From: Gonium pectorale
Lineage: Eukaryota; Chlorophyta; Chlorophyceae; Chlamydomonadales; Volvocaceae
NCBI GenBank assembly: GCA_001584585.1
Contig: LSYV01000057.1
Span: forward strand, 274,946 to 338,945
Length of the DNA: 64,000 nt
Reading direction: 5' to 3'
A program made the translations under genes and the position numbers. Below are positions 56,801 to 64,000 of the stretch, piece after piece. The first letter of the stretch is position 1. The number at the start of each line of letters is the position of its first letter. The notes beneath the pieces are model-generated. The model did not search any database. It was not told the DNA's origin and saw nothing but the letters and a program-made list of their open reading frames with translations.

Positions 56801-59800
56801 CGGCGGTACGTCGCCAGGGCGCGGACTCCGCATCGCCTGCCGCTGAGGAAGCGGCGGCTGCGGCAGCGGCCCTCATTGGGATGGAGAGAGCATCGTTGCA
56901 TGTGGGGCTGCGGGGCCAGCTGGCGGCGAGCCCAGCGGCTCTTGTAGCCAAGGGGGGCGGAGCAGGTATACCGGGGGCTCCTTCGGTCGGTATGTCAGGC
57001 TTAGGGGCGGTGGCCGAGAGGGCGTCCACCGTATGTACAACCACTCCGGTTCTTCCCTCCACGCTGCTGGGAGTGGAACGTCTCTTCTTTGCCGTATGGC
57101 GGACCCTAGTAAGCATGTTCAGGAGCGTCATGGCAGAGGAGCACATAACCTTGCTTGAGGCAAATCCTGCGCGCCAAGTGCATGCCTCGTCCCCAGGGGT
57201 TCTTCACATGCGCGCAGGACGGCATGAGCACGCTGCCTGCAATGCAAACGCAGGTGCGCAAGCCACGGCCTACCCCTCGACGCCTACTCGCGGAGCTGCG
57301 CAGCTGCCGCCTCTGCTCAGCGTGGCTGTCTCGGGCGTCGCAGACGCAAACGCGGGCAACGCGAGCGACGCGCCCCTGGTTGCGGTGCTGCGTCAGGAGC
57401 TCGCCAAGATGGGCCGTGACCGGGAGGTGCTGCTGAGGCAGCTCGCGCAGGTGAGGCACCGGAGGGACGATGCACTTTTTTATCCTGAAACACGCGCGTA
57501 TAGAGCGTGCCCTCTTGATAACGATGCCGTAGCCACCTGTGCTACGCGGTCCTTTCCAGTCCTCTATGGCGGCTGGTCATGGTACTCCCAAGAGTTGGGA
57601 AACGTGCTCTCGCTGATGCGCGCCACAAAACGGCTTGCCCAATCAATCCTGCAGGTCACAAGCAGCATGGAGGACCGCATCCGTGCGGCTGAGGCTGCTG
57701 CACGTGAACGCGAGGCGCGACACGGCGAGGCGCTGGTGGCTGCCCGGCTGCATGCGGCGCAGCAAGCGGCCGAAGCAGCAGCGGAGAGGAGGGTTAGTTA
57801 TGGCTTGGTGCCATTTGCATGTTGGTTGGGCTGTGCCCTGCAGGAGGTGTGCATGATGCGGGCAAACGAAACGGTGTTCAGGTGGAGCGTCAGGGCTCGG
57901 TCACTGTCCACGCAGTTCTACGCGTGCCAGGTGTAGGTGGTATCGGCATGGTCTGCCATTGATCACAACTCGGTGACAACGCGAAGATACCGAAGTCCCG
58001 CCCCAACCGTCTTACGCCTTGGCATTGCCGCAGGTCCAGGCCGCTGCGGCTGCGTACGACAGCCAGGCTGCGCAGGTGCGACAGCAGGTGCAGGAGGCCG
58101 TCGCGGCGGCCGAAGAGCTGTGCCGACGCACGGAGGCAGCGGCGGGCGTGCGGCTGGCCCGGCTGACCGTGAGGGTGCACGACCTGGTTAAGCAGGTGGG
58201 GCCCAACAACTTTGGTGGTGGTTCAGTGCTACGGCGCACTTCTGAGCAACGGCAGGGCGCAAACGACAGCTATGCAGATGTCGCTGCACTGCCTCCCAAC
58301 TTGGGTGCAGCATTTCCGTCAGTACTATTGACGGATAGGCGCACGATTCCTTTGCGACGTTTGCGACGTTTCGCCAAGGGAATCGCTGCCCGCAATTGTG
58401 ATCACGAATGCGGACGTTGCTACTTCGTGGATTGCAGTGATGCCCTCTGCATCCCGCCGACCCCGCCAGGTGGACCAGCTGAGGGCGGCGCAGCGGCGCG
58501 CATCAGCGCATCGCCGGAGCCTGGAGGATGAGCGGGATCGGTTGCGCCGCTCACTGGAGCACGCCCGCGAGGCCGAGACCGAGCTCGCGCGGCAACTCAC
58601 GAGCCGGGCCGACGACATGCACTCGCAGGTGCGGCCCTCGCACTGAGTCTCCGGCCTTTGGCCGAGTAGGCCATCGACACATTGTGCCCGTGTTGCACCG
58701 TCGCCGGGCGGGCGAACAAAGTCACCGTGCCTTGCGGCAGGTGGCCGAGCTCAAGGCCCGTCACGAAGAGGCCCTCGCAGTGGAGCGCCGCCGCGCCGCG
58801 GAAGCTGAGCGCCTGTCGTCCAAGGCAGCGGCCGAGTGCAGCGCGCTGGAGCGGCAGCTGGCGAAGATGCGGGAGGTCCGGTCACAGCAGGAAGACGCGA
58901 GGTGAGAGCGTGCTAGAGGCGCCGGGCACCCCTCAAGCGCATGGGCGACAGTCCGGCAGGGCACACGCAAAGATTGCGTCTGCCCTGTCGGACGGGCAGC
59001 GCGTTGCATCACTCCTGGCCCACCGTCTTGCTCTGGCCCCAGGCTGCACAGCCAACTTTTTAACGACCGGTGCATGTCCGGCTCGTACGTTCCTGTCCTT
59101 CCCCGCGACTCGAGCATCCGGCGTCCGTTGCCGTTGCAGGCTGCGAAGGCTGCAAACGCAGCTGCACGAGCAGGAGGTGCAGCTACGCGGCCTGAGGCGC
59201 GAGCGCAACGCACTGCTGGCGACGCTGCGCAAGGAGGGCGGCTCAGGCTCGCCGCCCGAGCCTGCAGACAGGTCCGACATCAACGCGCGCGACCACACGC
59301 GCGGCGCAGCGTCGGCACAACGCCCGGACCTCGCGCCCACGGCGCCGAGCGGTCATGGACCCCACGGGCGCGGCAAGGAGCCACCCGGCAGCCGTGACGG
59401 CGGGGATGACTCGCTACTCCTACCGCTGCCGCCTGGGCGCCGGCTGGCTGCAGGGGCCGGGGCCGGCATGCCGCCTGCGCTGGGTCTGGTCGGCGGACTC
59501 GCTGCGGCTGCTGGGGAAGGCGGCTCCATCAGCAGCATTATCCGGCGGGGCCTTGTGCCGAACCAGGCAGCTACAAGGCGGGGTGATGAGGACCCGGGTG
59601 CCGTCTTAGAGTCGCCCGATGGGCGGCGTGCAAATGGGCTCAGCGACAATGGCGGCGGGCAAGGCAGGACTCCGGGCGCCGCGGCCGCGGCTGACGGTGG
59701 CAGCGGCGGCGGTGGTGACGGACGCGAAGAAGGTGGTGGCGGTGCTGGGGACGGTGCCAGGGCCCGGCGGCGACTGAGCGAGTTGGAAGCGCTGACGGCT

Positions 59801-59818
59801 GAGCTGCTGTCGATGTAA
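53869..59818 (+). CDS. VFL1: LRR and coiled-coil basal-body protein, probable VFL1/LRRCC1
   Basis: Exons: 53869-54293, 54362-54446, 54530-55099, 55259-55763, 55890-56170, 56306-56452, 56659-56965, 57254-57450, 57655-57792, 58034-58195, 58470-58628, 58741-58901, 59140-59818 (3816 nt, 1271 residues, phases consistent; 1206 if the ATG at 54064 is used). The N-terminus has SDS22-like leucine-rich repeats: VHSLDLSANNVAAI, LRELRLDDNALTRIDG, LRVLDLSGNQLG, LVDLDIRGNPVCDLEG with the usual capping segment LPGLERLNG. The rest is long coiled coil rich in Ala/Gln/Glu/Arg, ending in a Gly-rich tail and ELEALTAELLSM. This layout and size fit Chlamydomonas VFL1 and animal LRRCC1, which mark one side of the centriole and govern basal-body position and flagellar number. 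Assignment is by architecture, not alignment. A block of seven-residue repeats lies at 54932-55033. Confidence 0.72.
54932..55033 (+). repeat. 21-nt tandem repeat coding seven-residue units
   Basis: Four seven-residue units of the form Q(A/V)(Q/R)HEAL, preceded by one six-residue unit, lie at the start of the coiled coil of the VFL1-like protein. The 21-nt units differ at few positions, so recent expansion is likely, and the seven-residue period matches the heptad so each unit adds one turn-pair without breaking register. Confidence 0.9.
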
Positions 59819-61601
59819 GACATCTGACGAAAAGCAGAGTACGGTTGCTACGGTACAATATCCAATCCCGACGACGAGGCTAGGGCACATTAACGTGGAA
59901 GAAAGGGGGAGCTACACAAGAATGTCAGGGCCCAGCCCCTGTAAGTCGCAACATGGGACCGCATCTGCTCCACCGATACCACACCGGAAGCAGGCATGAG
60001 GCTGAACCACACGCATCGTGCAACTTGGGCCCAAGGACAGGGGAGCATGGACAGATGGACACTGACCGCACCTGCCCTGGTCCGCAACTTACTGCGCCCC
60101 TCTAAGCAAGCGCTGCGATGGACGCCGGAACGGTACGCCGGAAAAGCCCCGCCAAGCTCCCAAAATCCGGCACTCATTGTCTACACCGAATCCCCATCGC
60201 CTTATCCTCCACCTGACTTCCTGTATCGGGGCTGCGCACGGAGTCACAGCAGCGTGGCGCAACGAGCCCCCGTGACCACATCGGCACGTTCTACGCGCTT
60301 GGTCGGCAGCGGGACTTCCAGCATCAGCGGACAATGACGCCGGGCAGGCATAAGCCGCTATTGCTATCGCGGCCTCACAGCCCCTTCGGCCTCTTCCACC
60401 CAGGCGTCCCCTGTGACAGTGCGCCGTGCATGCACTTCGCGTGTGCACCCGCTTTTTAGAAAGCACGAAGCGTGAAGCAAGGTTGGACACCCAGAGCCGT
60501 TGCAGTCAGCGTCTCCCTGCGCCTCATAACCTCACCGTGCATGCTCAACAACCCTTACAGCCGCACACAGCACGAAACCCGTGCACGCTGGTATATGACA
60601 TGATTGCAACCCAACCCAGCTTCTAGGGCCCGAACAGAAGAATAAAAATCTGCTGTCCTGGCAGCTGCTAGATGCCATCATCGTCCTCGCCTATAAATGA
60701 AGCAGGCAGGCAAGCAGGCGGGGGGAGGGAGCCAGTCAGGCGTAAGGATATGTTGCTTTCAGGTCAGTGCCCAAGCGCTCAGGGACCTGTTACCAGGAAA
60801 GCGGCCTGTGCGAGCCCCAATTATGGCCGGGTTCCGTGTCACGTTGTCATCGTGCAGACCCTGTCACCCACCCCAGCGTCACCCGGCCCGGCTCCTCACC
60901 TCCGCCAAACAGTGTAAGGTGACCCGAAGCGAAGGTACTCAGCGCCGCAGGGCTTGCTAACCCCAGTGCCCTGCAGTATCAAACGTTTTCATCAGCTCAT
61001 CCTTTAAGTCCTTTAGTGCAACCACTCCCCTGCACTGCTCACCTCAATGGTGTGTCGATGCTGGGGTATGTGGGGCGCACTGTGGCACCGCAGGGCACCG
61101 CAAGCACCGCACGAGCTGCGCCGGTTAGACCCACCGGCACGGCATATGTTCCGATACTTTCGCTACATGCTTGCAAGCAGCGCGCGAAGCGCAGAGCCAA
61201 CGTTGGCGGTCGCAGCGAATGCATACCGAAAGAGGTAGGCCTATGCTATTTGCGGATCAAGAACATGCGCTCCTAGACAGTGTGGGGCGGGGACGAGGTT
61301 TTCCAGTACTGGACGTTTTGACGAACTGCACGGAAACGCACCCGACCGCGGCGCCTGGGTTTCACTCAATTAGCTCATTTGTTGACCTGCTATATATGTG
61401 ATGCAACCGAGTCCTCTTCAAACCTAAGCCGCTTTCACACAGTGACACTCTACTTCCCGCGCTGACTGAGACGTAGCTGCCCACATACAAGAGAATTTGA
61501 ATGTACGCATGACCAGTGCACAAATCAGGGGCCGGTAGCAGATAGGACTAGGATGGTGCCCTAGACCGTTTGCCTGTGGCGCGTCCCACCTCCTACCGGC
61601 C
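59819..61601. other. Intergenic, no gene seen
   Basis: This starts with the 3' UTR of the VFL1-like gene (TGTAA at 59940-59944) and ends with the promoter of the zinc-ribbon gene. Small frames are present but none has coding character. Confidence 0.45.
59940..59944 (+). terminator. Poly(A) signal TGTAA, VFL1-like gene
   Basis: TGTAA 122 bp after the stop codon at 59818. Confidence 0.55.
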
Positions 61602-64000
61602 ATGAAAGTGCTGTGCCCGGAATGCAATCAATACTGTTCCAGAAAGAAAGTCACGAGGATAGCCAAGGAGGACCTGGACAGGTGCGTGGGGAGTAGGGAC
61701 AGGAGTGTTGGACTAACCCTACTGCACTGGCAACGATGCCGACAGAGGCTGGTACAAGCCCCCTGTCCTGCACGGCGTCGCTTGTTGGGAAGAGGTTACC
61801 CCACACCGAGGCAGGCTGTCTGGTTCCACCCCCTCCTCACCGTTGTGCCTACCCACCCACTGTGCCCGCCCCACTCGGTGCGCAACCATCTGCAGAATCT
61901 ACTACAAGTGCGAGAAATGCAATGTTAAGGTTGGGTGGGAAGACGAGTTGAAAGCGGGTGTGCCGCCAAGGGTCATCCGGAGCCTAGCGCCGCCGCCCAA
62001 GCGGAAAGCAAAACCCTCCAGCACAAGCGCGCCTGGAGATGGCACGGAGGCCGCGCCTGCCCAGCGCAGCAAGGGAGGGACAGCAGATTCCGCAGCGGCT
62101 TTGGCGGAAGTGCCGCTGCCCTTGGCAGCCCAAAATGGCACCACCTCGTCGGCACCGGTACTGGCTACTGCGATGGCGGCGTCGGCGCCAGCAGCAGCTG
62201 CAGCGGCTACCATGCCGCGACCCGATGGCACCGCTGCCAGGCAGTCCCTAAACGGGTCAGCTCCCGCGCAGCAACAAGACGCAGGCGCCCAAACTGCGCC
62301 TCGGAGCCATGCACCTGCAGAGCCGGCTGGGACCACCTCCCGCGAGCCAGGTCAAAGCGGAACCAGCCCTGCGCAGGGCCACGACGCTGCCGCTGCCGCG
62401 CCGCCTCGGACCGGTGCTGCTGCCATGCCGGGCCCGGTAGCAGCGGGGACGGCGCCAGCTGCACGGGGCCCCGCGCCCCTGGCGGAGCAGCATCAGCGCC
62501 AGGGCGATTTGGGGACATCGGGCCGGGCTAAGAAGGCATCGGCCTCGCCGCCGCTCCGACGGACGGCCCCCGGCCATAAGGATGAACCGGAGGACGCCAA
62601 CCCCAACGCAGATGATGACTCCGACGTACAGTTCGTATGTGAGAAGCCGGCCGGCGGGCCCCGGCCGCAGGCAGATGCCGGCGCAGCGGCGGCGCCTGCG
62701 GACGCCGGGCAAGGGGCTGGGCAGGGGCAGGGGTCGGGCCAGGACCAGCGCACGGACCGGGCTCCAATGCCACATACTCTGTCGCCGGATAGCTGCGAAG
62801 CGGGCATGCAGGGTGCGCCGGGCCCGTCTAGGCGCGACGCCGCCGCGGCGAAGCCCGGGCAGCAGGCAACCCCACCCGGCGCCGGCGGGGGCCCCGACGG
62901 CGCCCAGGCCACTGGTTCCGATGCGCCTGCTCAGCCCGAGGAGCGCCAGCAGCCTTCCACGTCGCGGCATCGGCATGCAGAGTTCCCGCGCTCCCAGCGG
63001 CTGGTGCCCCGAGATGCAGCCCCGGCTGCCGGAAAGGGCCAGCATGCGGCCTCGGGGTCGCCTTCAACGTCGTCGCCGCATACCACACGGTCGGCGGGTC
63101 GGCCGTCCAACTGCTACCCGGGGCCGGGGCCGGGGTTGGGCCAGGCGAAGAGCGTCGAGGAGGCGCTGACCGCCTCCGTCGCCATGAAAAGGAGGTTTGA
63201 TCAGGCCTTTGCAGAGGGCAGCGCCAGGGCGGCGAAGCGCGCCGCGAGCGGCAGCCCCGCCGCGGCCGGGCCCAGCCAGGTGCCCGATGACGCTGCGGCC
63301 GGTGGAGCCGCTGCCGAAGGCACGAATGGGGTCTTTGCTGCACGGAGTGGCGGAGCTGCCGCCGCCGCTCCACGCGCCGCAGCGGAGGTGCCGAGGGGTT
63401 CCGCGTCCGGGGGCAAGGGCAGGAGCGTGGAGCCAGGGCGGGCGGCGCCGGCAGCCGCCGCCACCGGTGCTGCAGCTGCCGCCGCTGCGGCTGGGACTGC
63501 TGCACCTGGACGCGGGGCCGGGCTGTTCGCCGCACGCGATCATGCAAGCCCCCTGACTCGCCAGAAGGCGGCCGCTGCGGCGGCGGCTGTCACTGCCGGG
63601 GCTCCGGCCAGGGATACGCCTGCGACCGCCCCGGCGGTTGGTGCAGGCCGTGCGGGCAGTGCTGGGCGCCGCAGCGGGGCCGCGGCGGCACCCGCGGCAG
63701 CGGACGGCACGCAAGCCGCCCGCCCTGCTGCGGTTAACGCACAGCCACCTGCGGCCGCAGCAGCCCGGGCAGCCAACCTTTTCCAGAGCTCCAATGCGGA
63801 AGAAACCCTGCGGCTTGAGACGCGCCAGCTGCGGAAAGAGCTGGCTGGTATGTCTCAGGCGCTGAAGCTGGAGCAGCAGCGAGCGGCCAGGGAGGCGGAG
63901 GTAGCGGCCCAGCTGCGACTGCGGCAGGAGCTTTTGGAGAGGGAGCTGCGGGAGACGCAGACCAAGCTGGTCGCAACCATGCAGCGGGAGCGAGAACTCT
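61602..64000 (+). CDS. Zinc-ribbon protein with long disordered region and coiled coil (3' partial)
   Basis: Exon 1 is 61602-61681, exon 2 begins at 61896 and stays open to the window end, giving about 728 residues so far. The first 45 residues carry two cysteine pairs, CPEC and CEKC (K-C-E-K-C after IYY), spaced about 29 apart and joined by a basic loop; this is a zinc-ribbon pattern split exactly by the intron. About 600 residues of Ala/Gly/Pro-rich disorder follow. Within it, DDDSDVQFV (about residues 265-275) is an acidic-plus-hydrophobic string like a SUMO-interacting motif. A charged helix, EETLRLETRQLRKELAGMSQ onward, begins a coiled coil that is still running at 64000. A nuclear role is plausible from the basic patches (PPPKRKAKP) and zinc ribbon, but I do not recognise the family. 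Confidence 0.7.

Noticed and set aside
1..64000. A bacterial-style defence or biosynthetic gene cluster
   Set aside because: All supported genes are spliced eukaryotic genes on mixed strands with unrelated roles; no cluster logic is visible.

Overview
The window is nuclear DNA of a volvocine-type green alga (Chlamydomonas/Gonium/Volvox group). The evidence is very high GC, genes cut into many short exons with GT(G)AG...(C/T)GCAG introns, TGTAA-type poly(A) signals, alanine/glycine/glutamine-rich low-complexity protein segments, and a likely orthologue of the basal-body protein VFL1. Nothing bacterial or organellar is present. A run of 633 Ns shows this is a draft assembly. All exon models were built by eye from splice sites, reading phase and family similarity; where a set of exons sums to a whole number of codons the phases have been checked.

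Layout. 1-3181: repeat-rich intergenic DNA with a MITE-like element carrying 27-bp perfect terminal inverted repeats (1877-2474). 3182-10406 (+): 11-exon aromatic-amino-acid decarboxylase. 11622-18858 (-): 15-exon gelsolin/villin-family actin regulator with six gelsolin repeats and no headpiece. 18859-21133: intergenic with a decayed dispersed repeat. 21134-28376 (+): ~2026-residue receptor-like protein kinase with signal peptide, one transmembrane helix and a TKL-like kinase domain split by long inserts. 30727-32878 (-): unrecognised protein built from two duplicated exon pairs. 33695-37435 (+): ArsS-type radical SAM protein; the N gap falls inside one of its introns. 38761-39803 (+): ankyrin-repeat protein. 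40234-41776 (-): small coiled-coil protein whose 3' end nearly abuts the ankyrin gene. 42289-42462 (+): intronless 57-residue two-helix membrane protein. 42985-44397 (+): longin-domain adaptor small chain. 45538-51835 (+): API5-like helical domain fused to three RRM-like domains and a SPOC domain. 53869-59818 (+): LRR plus coiled-coil protein, probable VFL1/LRRCC1. 61602-64000 (+): zinc-ribbon, disordered, coiled-coil protein running off the end.

There is no operon logic here. The genes are independent eukaryotic units: cytoskeleton and cilium (gelsolin, VFL1), membrane traffic (longin subunit), RNA processing (API5-RRM-SPOC), signalling (receptor kinase) and small-molecule metabolism (decarboxylase, ArsS). 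The most unusual items are the API5-RRM-SPOC fusion, the exon-pair duplication gene at 30.7-32.9 kb, the kinase with its altered catalytic loop and large inserts, and the 57-residue membrane protein.
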